Below, one piece after another: positions 35,126 through 43,205 of a stretch of DNA of 64,000 nt. The DNA comes from Antarctobacter aquimaris (GTDB taxonomy: Bacteria > Pseudomonadota > Alphaproteobacteria > Rhodobacterales > Rhodobacteraceae). The position numbers and the translations under genes are program-made. Positions within the stretch are counted from its first letter, which is position 1. Each line of letters opens with the position of its first letter. The stretch is from positions 62,001 through 126,000 of the forward strand of contig NZ_FXYF01000002.1 of NCBI RefSeq assembly GCF_900184945.1, given 5' to 3'. The notes under the pieces are model-generated. The model was not told the DNA's origin and did not search any database. It saw only the letters and a list, made by a program, of their open reading frames with translations.

Positions 35126-36510
35126 GCCCGGTCCATCCGCCCCGCCCTGATCCGGCAGGCGCGCCCGCAGGACCTGGCGGATGCGCAGCAGATCCCTTTC
35201 GCCCGGCGACATTAGATCAGCGACATGGTCATCCGCTCGCGCGATGCGAAAGAGGACGGGGCGGTGCCAACCTGCCAATCGGTCTTCAGCCCCATCTCCA
35301 CCAGCTGCGGTGCTGCCCCGCTGCCCGCACCGGGCCGCTTGAAGGTCCCCGGGCCAGCCGCAGGCGGGCGGTCTTGCCCGCGCCTCGACAAAACCGTCGA
35401 GGAATTGCGACACCCACACCTGCAGGACCGCCGCCGCGACCTCGGACAGCAGGTGGATGAGCGGGGGCTGTGCGGGCGGTGGTGTCCGGCGTGGCCGACC
35501 CGGCCGTTCACGATGCCATGTGGCAGTGCACCGCCTGCGCCGCCCGGCGTCCGCGCCGCGCGGGATGCTCACCGGCTTGTCGCAATGGCGCTTGTGCGCG
35601 CCCAGCTTGCCATTTGGGATCCTCGACCAGTTCCATCTCGGCCGCCACCTTGGACACCAGCGCCAGCGCCCTCTCGGCGGTCGTGTCGATGGCCTTGCGC
35701 TCCAGCCTTAAACGGTGATGAGGTTGCCCTGATACTCGCGCGCGGCCTTCACTTCGGCGCGCCACACCTGCCAGCTGCCGAGGCCTATGTGTCCCGGTTT
35801 CTTGACCGGCACCACGGGCAGCGGAGTCGCGTCGAATCCGGGCGTGAAGGGCATCCGCTGGTCCAGGACCTTTTCATGGATGTCGGCACGGCGGTCGATA
35901 TCCTCGATCCCGATCGTTATTCGACCTGCATTCCACGATCCCGCGCCCGCAGACACAGCCGAGGGAAGGATCCCCGACGACAATCACCCGCACCCAGCCG
36001 GAGGAGCACACGTGCCCCACCGCGTGGCCAATCTGGTTGAACGGCTTTTCCAGCTTCGCCGAGGTGCTATGGACGTCACCCGCAATGCACAGCGTCATCT
36101 GTTCGCGCAGGTCCGCCGCCTTTGCGCAGGTGCAAGGCGTGTGCAGCGCCGGGACCCGCCGCAGTGCCTGCGGGCCAAAGCGGCTGCCCGGGACCGTGGC
36201 CTCAGAATCGCCCACCTCTTTCCCGTCTTCGGCGCAGGTCGCGCCGGGAAAGCTGTTGATCCCCGCGCAATGCACCAGCGCGCCCCGCGCGGAGATCGGG
36301 ATAGACTTGTCCTCGATCCCGTGGGCCCCGGTCAGGCCGATGTGCCGCGCCAGCGGCGCCCCTCCTTCCGGCTGCCCTCGGGCAAGTCGACCTCGACCGT
36401 CAGGCTGCGCCAGCCTTGCCGGCGGGACAGGTCCGGATGGTGCGCGCCGCACGGTGTGGCACGCGTCCGCCGGGTGGGACCTTCTGGCGCCGCTCCCTTT
36501 TCGGGTTGGG
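35126..36510 (-). pseudogene. Decayed coding region, minus strand, unidentified
   Basis: No intact gene of normal length is visible. On the minus strand, protein-like pieces occur in different frames. One at about 36,350-36,420 contains RSLTVEVDLPEGSRKEG. A longer piece at about 35,990-36,350 contains ISARGALVHCAGINSFPGA. Another at about 35,710-35,930 contains IDRRADIHEKVLDQRMPF, and one at about 35,600-35,710 contains RKAIDTTAERALALVSKV. A last piece ending near 35,212 contains VEMGLKTDWQVGTAPSS. The frames switch repeatedly, and stops fall between pieces. I read this as one or more frameshifted old genes whose family I cannot name. Plus-strand frames look like shadows. Confidence 0.5.
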
Positions 36511-37668
36511 TCAGCCCGGGGCCGCCTGCGTGGTCTCCGGCAGAACATAATGGATGCGGTGCGCCTCCCAGGCTTCGGGCGGCTCGAGCTTGCGGGCGAG
36601 ATTGTCCAGCACGTCCTGCGGCACCACGGCCTCGCGGTCGCGATTCTGGCGCGACAGGCGCGTGGGCGGCACCTCCAGGTAGACGATCTCGACCCGGGCG
36701 CCATAGGCGCGCGCCAGCGACAGCGGCTTGGCGCGGACCTGCCGGGTGATGTTGGTGGCGTTCCAGACAAAGTCCCGCCCGACGCGCAGGTGCTCCCTGG
36801 CGCGTTCGCGCGCGGCCTCGATCACCGTGCCCTGATTGCCGGTTGGGCTGACGCCCATCTCGTCGCGCAGGGCATCCAGGCTGATGACCGGGACGCCGGG
36901 CATATGCGTGCCGATCCAGGTGTCCTTGCCCGATCCCGGCAGGCCCGACAGCAGCGTGACGGTGCATTTCGGCTCTTCCCAGGCGGCGAAGTGCGGATCG
37001 CGGTCGTCCCGCTCGAAAAAGGCGACGCGGCTTTCGTCGTTGGCAAAGGCGAAAGGCTGCGCCAGGCACTCCTGCTCGGCAAACATCTCGCGCGCCAGGT
37101 CCGCGTTCATCACGATGTTGTCCACGTCCTCGGCGATGCGCCCGCGTGCATCGGCCCGGGCGTGCAGGCACAGCAGGTCCGGCCGGCAACACCAGGACAG
37201 GCGGATCGCTTCGCGCGCCGGGTCGTCCCGCTCGATCAGCCAGAACGGCACCTGGTGGACGGCGATCAGACCGCACAGCGCCTCGCGCCAGTCGAACGGC
37301 GCCTCGAGGTCGCGCAGCAGGGACCGCGCCATCAGGGAGCCCCGGCGCGAATGGCCGGGGGCCTTGATGCGGCCGTCCTCGGTGACGGTGGTGCCGGGCT
37401 TGCCCACGTCGTGCAGGACGGCGGTCCAGAACAGCAGGTCCCGGTCCGGATCGGGCAAGGCGCGCCAGTCCGGATCGGCGACCAGCGCCTCCAGCACCAT
37501 GCGGGTATGCGTGCCCACGTCGCCCTCGCCATGGTGGACGGGGTCCTGCGGGCAGGCATCCAGCGCCCGAAGCTCGGGCCAGAGCATGCGGATGGCGGCC
37601 CAGTCGAGCCGCCAGTCCGGCGCCGCGGGAACCAGCGACAGCAGGTCAGAGAAGACGAGACCACGCAT
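36511..37668 (-). CDS. HD-phosphoesterase / polynucleotide kinase (HD-Pnk family)
   Basis: A 385-residue two-domain protein predicted to heal broken nucleic-acid ends. The N-terminal HD domain (about 40-200) has GTHTRMVLEAL, the HD pair in AVLHDVGKPG (about 86-87), KAPGHSRRG and later acidic residues, the metal-phosphoesterase pattern. The C-terminal P-loop kinase (about 235-370) has SGLPGSGKDTW, the general-base Asp in ISLDALRDEMG, VWNATNITRQVR and the arginine-rich lid VPPTRLSRQNRDR. This architecture matches the HD-Pnk family (characterised in Runella), which removes 2',3'-cyclic or 3' phosphate and phosphorylates 5'-OH ends. The ATG at 37668 follows GGAGG. It overlaps the ligase stop by one base (TGATG). 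Confidence 0.85.
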   Translation of the reverse strand: MRGLVFSDLLSLVPAAPDWRLDWAAIRMLWPELRALDACPQDPVHHGEGDVGTHTRMVLEALVADPDWRALPDPDRDLLFWTAVLHDVGKPGTTVTEDGRIKAPGHSRRGSLMARSLLRDLEAPFDWREALCGLIAVHQVPFWLIERDDPAREAIRLSWCCRPDLLCLHARADARGRIAEDVDNIVMNADLAREMFAEQECLAQPFAFANDESRVAFFERDDRDPHFAAWEEPKCTVTLLSGLPGSGKDTWIGTHMPGVPVISLDALRDEMGVSPTGNQGTVIEAARERAREHLRVGRDFVWNATNITRQVRAKPLSLARAYGARVEIVYLEVPPTRLSRQNRDREAVVPQDVLDNLARKLEPPEAWEAHRIHYVLPETTQAAPG

Positions 37669-38489
37669 CACACCCCCTCCGCGTCATAGGCGCCGGGCAG
37701 GCCCAGCACATCGGCAAAGATGTCGACACCCTCGGCCAGCCCGTTTTCCAGGATCGGCCGGTCATGCCAATGCCCGTCCGACGCCTCGATCGCCTGCTTG
37801 AAGCCCGCGCGCACGTATTTGTAACGCTCGGCCACCACGCCGTCTCGCTCCAGCTTGACATACAGCCCTTCGGCCAGGTCGCTGCGCTCGGTCTGCTTTT
37901 CGACCATCTCCAGCCGGCTGCCCGAGGCACAGGCCGCGCGCTCCAACGCCGCCTCCCAATCGGGCGTGCGGTAGAGCGACCGGGTGATCAACCCCTCGAC
38001 CTGCTTGACGCTGTGCAACTCGCCCACGTGCAGGACCGGCACCGGCATGACCGGCAACCCGCCCAGCAGCGCGCGCCGCCCCTCGGTGGAGAGAAAGACG
38101 CCGGCGTCGCGGTCATAGACGTCGAACTCCATGAAGTAGTGCGGCAGCGCGTCGTAGAACTGGGTGTGCTTGGCCAGCAGCCATTCGCCGTACATCACGT
38201 AACGGCTGCCCAGCCGGTCCCACAGCCGGGGCGCATGGGTCGCGGCCCAGGTCTTGAACAGGCCAAAGTGGCGCTCGCGCCCGCCGCCGGTCAGGTAGTG
38301 ACCGCGGCTTTGCAGCAGCAGGGTGCCGTCCCGGTCAAAGGAGACGCCGCTGTTCGCGCCGTCGACCTTTTCCTCGACGATCAGCGCCTCACCGGCCAGG
38401 TCCTTGAGAGGTTTGTCATCCGCCAGATCGCCCACCTGGAGGCGCGAGCCTTCCAGATGGCGTGTCCGCGGGTATTTCAGAATATCCAT
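37668..38489 (-). CDS. ATP-dependent RNA ligase (nucleotidyltransferase superfamily)
   Basis: A 273-residue predicted RNA ligase (RNA_ligase/Rnl2-like class). Superfamily motifs appear in order: motif I EEKVDGANSG, with the adenylated Lys41; SRGHYLTGGG (Ia-like); motif III YVMYGEWLLAKH; IIIa HYFMEFDVYD; motif IV EGLYVKLE; and motif V ERYKYVR. This is the minimal catalytic core with a short C-terminal helical extension. It joins 3'-OH and 5'-phosphate ends using ATP. It is the first gene of a two-gene operon with the HD-Pnk protein, so the pair can heal and seal cleaved RNA. The start at 38489 is the first ATG giving the conserved MDILKYPRTRHLEGSR opening. Confidence 0.85.
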   Translation of the reverse strand: MDILKYPRTRHLEGSRLQVGDLADDKPLKDLAGEALIVEEKVDGANSGVSFDRDGTLLLQSRGHYLTGGGRERHFGLFKTWAATHAPRLWDRLGSRYVMYGEWLLAKHTQFYDALPHYFMEFDVYDRDAGVFLSTEGRRALLGGLPVMPVPVLHVGELHSVKQVEGLITRSLYRTPDWEAALERAACASGSRLEMVEKQTERSDLAEGLYVKLERDGVVAERYKYVRAGFKQAIEASDGHWHDRPILENGLAEGVDIFADVLGLPGAYDAEGV

Positions 38490-38511
38490 TTGTCCATGTC
38501 CTGTCGGGGCA

Positions 38512-38529
38512 GCGCGGGAGATCCCGCGC
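38512..38529 (-). promoter_or_regulatory. Hairpin in the leader of the RNA-repair operon
   Basis: GCGCGGGA (38512-38519), GA, TCCCGCGC (38522-38529) is a perfect 8-bp dyad ending 23 bases before the ligase start on the minus strand. There is no T run. It could be an operator or a structured leader of the ligase/HD-Pnk mRNA. No promoter match was clear; I looked for a -24/-12 element, as in E. coli rtc, and did not find one with correct spacing. Confidence 0.4.
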
Positions 38530-38559
38530 ACCACATGCCACATCGAACCGGCACCAGCC

Positions 38560-39430
38560 CCCCACAGGGGCGGTGTCGCGGCGGTTCGTATCGGCGTGCG
38601 CATTACATGGCGGATCCTCCTTTCGGCCGTCATAGCCGCCCCGGCCGCTCGGGCAAAGTGGGGTTTTCCCGCCCTGCCCCGCACGGATCGGCGAGGAACA
38701 ACGACTTTGGTAAGGTCTGGTACGGGGGTGCGTTGACGCGGGCATCGAAGTCACCGGGGATGGTGGCCGCGTGTTTCCCGGTGTCCGCTTCGTCCCTGGT
38801 CCGCGGCGATCGGGAACAGCCAGACCGATCCCGGCGACAGCCGCAGCGATCCCGGCAGCCGCGGCAGCACCTGCGAACGACCACGCCCAGGAACAGCCGT
38901 TGCAAGTCGGCCAGCATGTCCAGCCAGAACAGGGTGTCGCCGGACGGCTTGTCCGGCCCGGTCAGCAGCCGGACGGCGGTGTTCGGCAGGATCGAAGGCG
39001 CCGGCAACAACCGGTCCTGCGGGTGGACGGAGAGCCACCTTTCCGAGCCGACCATTTGGGCGGCCCGCGCCGCGATGACAGGCACGGCCACCAGCACCGT
39101 GGCCAGAACGGGTCCCGGCTCTTCCATGGTGGACGAGACCAACGCTGCCTCGGCGCCAAGGGCGGTGAAGGCGGCGATCATGTCGGCGTCCGAGGGGGTG
39201 ATGACGGCGGACAGGCCCCCCTGCCGCAGAATTGCGCCATCCAACGCTCGCGCCAGAAGGCAATGCGGGACGGACAGTTCCAGCAGGTTGACCGGCTTGC
39301 CGCCCAGGTCGGTCAACCTGCCTTTGCCCTTGAGGATGACGGTGTCATCGCCGATGGAAAAGCCGCCGCCTCGACCGCTGGGGATCGACGCGCTGCCCCA
39401 CGCGGGCTACGATGTGACGGGTTGCGCGCT
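38560..39430 (-). pseudogene. Upstream minus-strand fragment, unidentified
   Basis: A minus-strand frame from about 39,430 to 38,890 reads as plausible protein: DDTVILKGKGRLTDLGGKP, LARALDGAILRQGG, ALGAEAALVSSTMEEPG and SILPNTAVRLLTGPDKPSG, ending in DLQRLFLGVVV. After 38,890 it turns into Arg/Cys-rich nonsense (RRCCRGCRDRCGCRRDRSG). A 228-residue open frame (39316-38630) covers it, but the second half is not protein-like. I read it as the remains of a gene that lost its 3' part. The family is not recognised. It precedes the RNA ligase on the same strand. Confidence 0.4.
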
Positions 39431-39611
39431 GTGCGGCGCCGGAAAACCGCAGAGTCCGCCACGCCGACAGTCGTACGCCCTTGGGGCCGGCGCGATCCAT
39501 GACGGGGCGCTGATCCGGGAGGGTCCCGGCATGGATGTTGCCGCCTGTGCCGACCCGCTGCCACGAGATCACCGATATGTACCTCGCGCTGTGCGAGGGT
39601 ATAGGCGGACA

Positions 39612-39675
39612 AAGGGCCTTGGAAGGCCCTTGAAAGCGGCTTGCAAGCCGCTTGAACGCTTTTCCAAAAGCGTTC
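39612..39675. repeat. Array of three palindromes (right)
   Basis: Three palindromes lie nearly end to end. Q1 39612-39631: arms AAGGGCCTT and AAGGCCCTT around GG. Q2 39634-39653: 20 nt, perfect, half-site AAGCGGCTTG. Q3 39654-39675: arms GAACGCTTTT and AAAAGCGTTC around CC. Q2 differs from P3 of the left array by one base per arm, and Q1 shares its AAGGCC core with P1. The two arrays bracket about 4.5 kb that includes the RNA-repair operon. Confidence 0.85.
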
Positions 39676-40640
39676 CCGCGCGGGATGGCCAGCGTCCGAA
39701 GACGTCCGCTGCATGTCAGTCCAGCGCCGCAGCGGCGGTATGGTGCGGCGGTCGGCCCGTCCCACGCTGCCGTCCCATGGACCAAAGGCATGGACCTGCA
39801 AGGACTTGCCGGGGGATCCCGGTTGCGCCACCCCGCCACCGGCCCGGTCGGACCGGTGCGCGCGCTGGACACCTCCGCCCGACCGACACCAAAGACAAAA
39901 CGCCGGCCATCTCCGCCCGCAGGTGCAGCGCGGCTGGTCATTGGTGCGGTCCATAGCTGCGGGCAATCGCCAAAGTCGGGCGCCGCGGTGGTGTGCTGCG
40001 CCGGGTCGGCAAAGACCGGGACCGCCGCGCAGGTGCCGGAAGCCAGACGCACAACAGCAGCGTTCAGCCGAGCAACGGCCGCCGCGATCACCGCGCGCTT
40101 CACGACGACTTGAGCAGCGCCGGCGGGCCTGAGCTGTGGGACAGCCGGAACACCGACCTGGCGGCAAGCCAAACGCGACGGCCGCATCTGCGCCAGCAGG
40201 AACGGCACCACCCAGGGCATCAGGAAAACAGCGGCCAAAACCACGGCAGCCCCCGCCCCGGTGTCAGCCGCAACGCTGCGCGCTCGACCGCCGTCATACC
40301 ATGGCCACCCTGCACGGGGTCGCCCCGGTCAGGATCAGAAAAGACGCAGCGCCTCGGGCGGCAGGCGCATTTCCTCCTGCAAGCTTTCGCGCAGCTTGGC
40401 CGTCAGCGCCGACATCTGCTCATTCATTCGAAACTTCCGGCGCCTGCGCCAACGCCCGCGCGATGGCGCGGGCAGGCGGACCGCTGACCGATGCAGCCAA
40501 TCGCCTCGCCGGCCGCCTGGGTCCTGGATACGCCCGATATCTGCAGCGCATGGGCGACGTCGTCACGCACCGTCAGCTACAGAAACCTGGGCAGATTTCC
40601 GGAACACCCAGCCGAACTTGCGCCCGTGCGCGGGCAGCCC
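39676..40640. other. Decayed region without recognisable intact gene
   Basis: About 965 bp with no convincing gene. A minus-strand frame from 40,244 opens with a hydrophobic MVLAAVFLMPWVVPFLLAQM segment, like the start of a membrane or exported protein, then loses protein character. Further short pieces (for example VVRLASGTCAAVPVFADPAQ at about 40,050-39,985) may belong to it. Plus-strand frames are Arg/Pro-rich and look non-coding. No repeats beyond the adjacent palindromes were found. I treat it as degraded gene remnants between two rearranged segments. Confidence 0.4.
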
Positions 40641-41052
40641 GGCAGGATCACGCCGCAGGACGGCACCCCTCGCCTCCGGATGAGCATTGCCCAGCACGTC
40701 TGGACCGTGGCACCGCCGATCCCGGGCTGTTTCGTGGTCGACATCGGCGACATCGTCGAGACCCGGCCGCGCGGGCGGTTCAGGTCCGCCCGGCACCGCG
40801 TCGCGAACCCGGGGCGGGAAAGATACCCCTTTCCCCTGATCTTCGGTCTGGACTACGGTGCCAAAGTGGAGCCGCTGGACAAGTTCCGCCCCCGAGGTCG
40901 TGGAGACATATCCGCCCATGAAAGCTGGTGAGCACCTGATGCGCATGTCGAACTATGTCATGGCGGATGCGCGGGCCAAGCGCGCGCTGACGCCCGACGA
41001 CGAGGTGCCCAAGGGCAACCCCCGCAAGCGCGCCGCGAAAGACCGTGGTTAA
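40641..41052 (+). pseudogene. Isopenicillin-N-synthase-type 2OG-Fe(II) oxygenase, frameshifted remnant
   Basis: The C-terminal half of a non-haem iron oxygenase is readable. GRITPQDGTPRLRM stands where the HTDxGxLTIL..QDxxPGLQ block should be. It is followed by TVAPPIPGCFVVDIGDIVE, RFRSARHRVANP (with the distal iron-ligand His) and RERYPFPLIFGLDYGAKVEP (with the 2-oxoglutarate-binding Arg). Near 40,885 the frame must shift to reach VETYPPMKAGEHLMRMSNYVM and a normal-looking end at 41052. The HxD iron motif is lost and the N-terminal half is absent, so it is inactive. Confidence 0.75.
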
Positions 41053-41053
41053 G

Positions 41054-41503
41054 ATGCGCGGACACCCCGATTTCGTGCCGAACCCCCTGCCCCGCAGCGC
41101 CGCGCTGCCGGGCTTTGACCTGGCGCCCCTGACCCCGGCCGAGGTCGAGGAAGATTTTGCCGCCGTCACGGGATCGGCCCACGTGCTGGAGGGGCTGTTC
41201 GGCGACTGGCCGCAGGGCCTGACGCTGGAAGACAACCTCTACGATCTCGCCTGGCACGACCGCGAATTCGATTTGGCGCGCTCCTTCGCGTGGATCGTGC
41301 GGGACAAGGACGGCACCTACCTGGGCTGCGCCTACCTCTTTCCCGAGATGGGCCAGCGTGGCACGGCCAACGGCTTTCTCTGGGTGATCGACCACCCCAA
41401 CCGGCAGGTGCTGATGGACCAGTTGCAGGCCGAGTTGCTGGCCTTCTTCGCCGAACGCCTGCGCCACCCGGTCGTCATTTCCTGGCACCGCCCGCAGGTC
41501 TGA
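41054..41503 (+). CDS. Small cytoplasmic protein, GNAT-like
   Basis: A 149-residue protein starting at ATG 41054, two bases after the oxygenase remnant. Middle strands such as SFAWIVRDKDGTYLGCAYLFPE and NGFLWVIDHPNRQVLMDQL resemble the central sheet of N-acetyltransferases. The acetyl-CoA-binding QxxGxG/A loop is not seen. I regard it as a GNAT-fold relative of unknown function. Base composition is like the functional genes around it, and the frame is clean, unlike the region to its left. Confidence 0.55.
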   Translation: MRGHPDFVPNPLPRSAALPGFDLAPLTPAEVEEDFAAVTGSAHVLEGLFGDWPQGLTLEDNLYDLAWHDREFDLARSFAWIVRDKDGTYLGCAYLFPEMGQRGTANGFLWVIDHPNRQVLMDQLQAELLAFFAERLRHPVVISWHRPQV

Positions 41504-41579
41504 CCCCCGCCGCCGCATTGCCGCTTGTTCGCCGCGCGCCCGCCTGCGAAAACCTCAGTGGACGATGGGGAGGACGGGC

Positions 41580-43199
41580 ATGACGGATCTGGGAACCTAT
41601 GACTATGTCATCGTGGGCGCCGGCAGCGCGGGCTGCGTGCTGGCCAATCGTCTCAGCGAGGATCCGGAAACCCGCGTCCTGCTGCTGGAGGCCGGCGGCA
41701 GCGACAATTACCACTGGATCCACATCCCCGTCGGCTATCTCTACTGCATCGGCAACCCGCGCACCGACTGGGGCTTCAGGACCGCGCCCTGCGAGGGCTT
41801 GCAGGGCCGCTCTCTGCTCTACCCGCGCGGCAAGGTGCTGGGCGGCTGTTCGTCGATCAACGGGATGCTCTACCTGCGCGGCCAGTCGGCGGACTACGAT
41901 TTATGGCGGCAGATGGGGCTGACCGGCTGGGGCTGGGACGATGTTCTGCCCTACTTCATGAAGTCCGAGGATTACTACGGCGGCGGCGACGCGATGCACG
42001 GCGAGGGCGGCGAATGGCGGGTCGAGGAGCCGCGCGTGCGCTGGGAGATCCTGGATGCCTGGAAGCAGGCTGCCATCGCGGCGGGCATCCCCGCCAGCGA
42101 CGACTTCAACCGGGGCGACAATTTCGGCGTCGGCTATTTCAAGGTCAACCAGCGGTCCGGCTGGCGCTGGAGCACGGCCAAGGGCTTTCTCAAGCCGGTC
42201 CGCAGCCGCAAGAACCTGACCGTGATGACCCATGCCCGCGCCGAACGGCTGCTGTTCGACGGCCGCCGCGCCACCGGCCTGCGGTTTCGCCGCGACAACG
42301 CCCCCTTTACCGTGCACGCCCGGCAGGAGGTGATCCTTTCCTCGGGCGCGGTGGGCACGCCGCAGATCCTGCAACTGTCCGGAATCGGTCCCGGCGCGCT
42401 GCTGCAACGGCACGGGATCGACGTGCTGCTGGACCGCGCAGGCGTCGGCGCGAACCTTCAGGACCACCTGCAGATCCGCTGCGCTTACAAGGTGCAGGGC
42501 GCAAAGACGCTGAACACCATGGCGAATTCGCTCTGGGGGCAGGCAAAGATCGGGCTGGAATACCTGCTGACCCGCTCCGGGCCGATGTCGATGGCCCCTA
42601 GCCAGCTGGGCGCCTTTGCCTATTCCTCGCCCGACGTGGCGACGCCCGACCTCGAATACCACGTCCAGCCGGTGACGCTGGACGCTTTCGGCCAGCCGCC
42701 GCATGATTTCCCGGCGATCACCGCCAGCGTCTGCAACCTGCGCCCCGAAAGCCGGGGGCATGTGCACATCACCTCGCCCGATCCGCTGGCCCACCCCGAG
42801 ATCCAGCCGAACTACCTGTCGACCGAAGGCGACCGGCAGGTCGCCGCCCGCGCCATCCGTCTGACCCGACACATCATGGCGCAAGAACCGCTGGCAAAAT
42901 ACCGCCCCGAAGAGTTCAAGCCCGGCCCTACCTTCCAGAGCGACGCCGAGCTGGCGGAGGGGGCCGGCATGATCGCGTCGACCATCTTTCACCCGGTCAG
43001 CACCGCCCGCATGGGCACGGACGACGCCGCAGTCGTCGATGGCAGGCTGCGGGTCAAGGGGATCGACGGGCTGCGCGTGGTCGATGCCTCGGCCATGCCG
43101 CGCATCACCTCCGGCAACACCAATTCGCCCACCATCATGATCGCGGAAAAGGCCGCCGACATGATCCGCGAGGATGCGCGCTTGGCACTGATGGTCTGA
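41580..43199 (+). CDS. GMC family oxidoreductase (choline dehydrogenase-like)
   Basis: A 539-residue FAD flavoenzyme oxidising alcohols, most like choline dehydrogenase and PEG/alcohol dehydrogenases. The N-terminal ADP-binding motif is VIVGAGSAGCVLANRLSED, with LLLEAGG after it. Signature 1 is GKVLGGCSSINGMLYLRG (about 86-103), and signature 2 is SSGAVGTPQILQLSGIGP (about 258-275). The catalytic His and partner are in STIFHPVSTARMG and GNTNSPTIMIAEKAADMI near the C-terminus. The start at 41580 is chosen by GGGGAGGACGGGC before ATG. There is no choline operon (betB, betI) beside it, so the substrate stays open. Confidence 0.9.
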   Translation: MTDLGTYDYVIVGAGSAGCVLANRLSEDPETRVLLLEAGGSDNYHWIHIPVGYLYCIGNPRTDWGFRTAPCEGLQGRSLLYPRGKVLGGCSSINGMLYLRGQSADYDLWRQMGLTGWGWDDVLPYFMKSEDYYGGGDAMHGEGGEWRVEEPRVRWEILDAWKQAAIAAGIPASDDFNRGDNFGVGYFKVNQRSGWRWSTAKGFLKPVRSRKNLTVMTHARAERLLFDGRRATGLRFRRDNAPFTVHARQEVILSSGAVGTPQILQLSGIGPGALLQRHGIDVLLDRAGVGANLQDHLQIRCAYKVQGAKTLNTMANSLWGQAKIGLEYLLTRSGPMSMAPSQLGAFAYSSPDVATPDLEYHVQPVTLDAFGQPPHDFPAITASVCNLRPESRGHVHITSPDPLAHPEIQPNYLSTEGDRQVAARAIRLTRHIMAQEPLAKYRPEEFKPGPTFQSDAELAEGAGMIASTIFHPVSTARMGTDDAAVVDGRLRVKGIDGLRVVDASAMPRITSGNTNSPTIMIAEKAADMIREDARLALMV

Positions 43200-43205
43200 A
43201 GCGCG

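Noticed and set aside
38490-38640. Sigma-54 promoter (-24/-12) before the RNA ligase
   Set aside because: TGGCAT and TGCG elements occur, but the spacing between GG and GC is 8 rather than 10 bases.
37764-39956. A 730-codon plus-strand frame through the RNA-ligase region
   Set aside because: The part over the ligase is its antisense, and the rest runs through decayed DNA. Composition is Arg/Pro/Ser-rich without domains.
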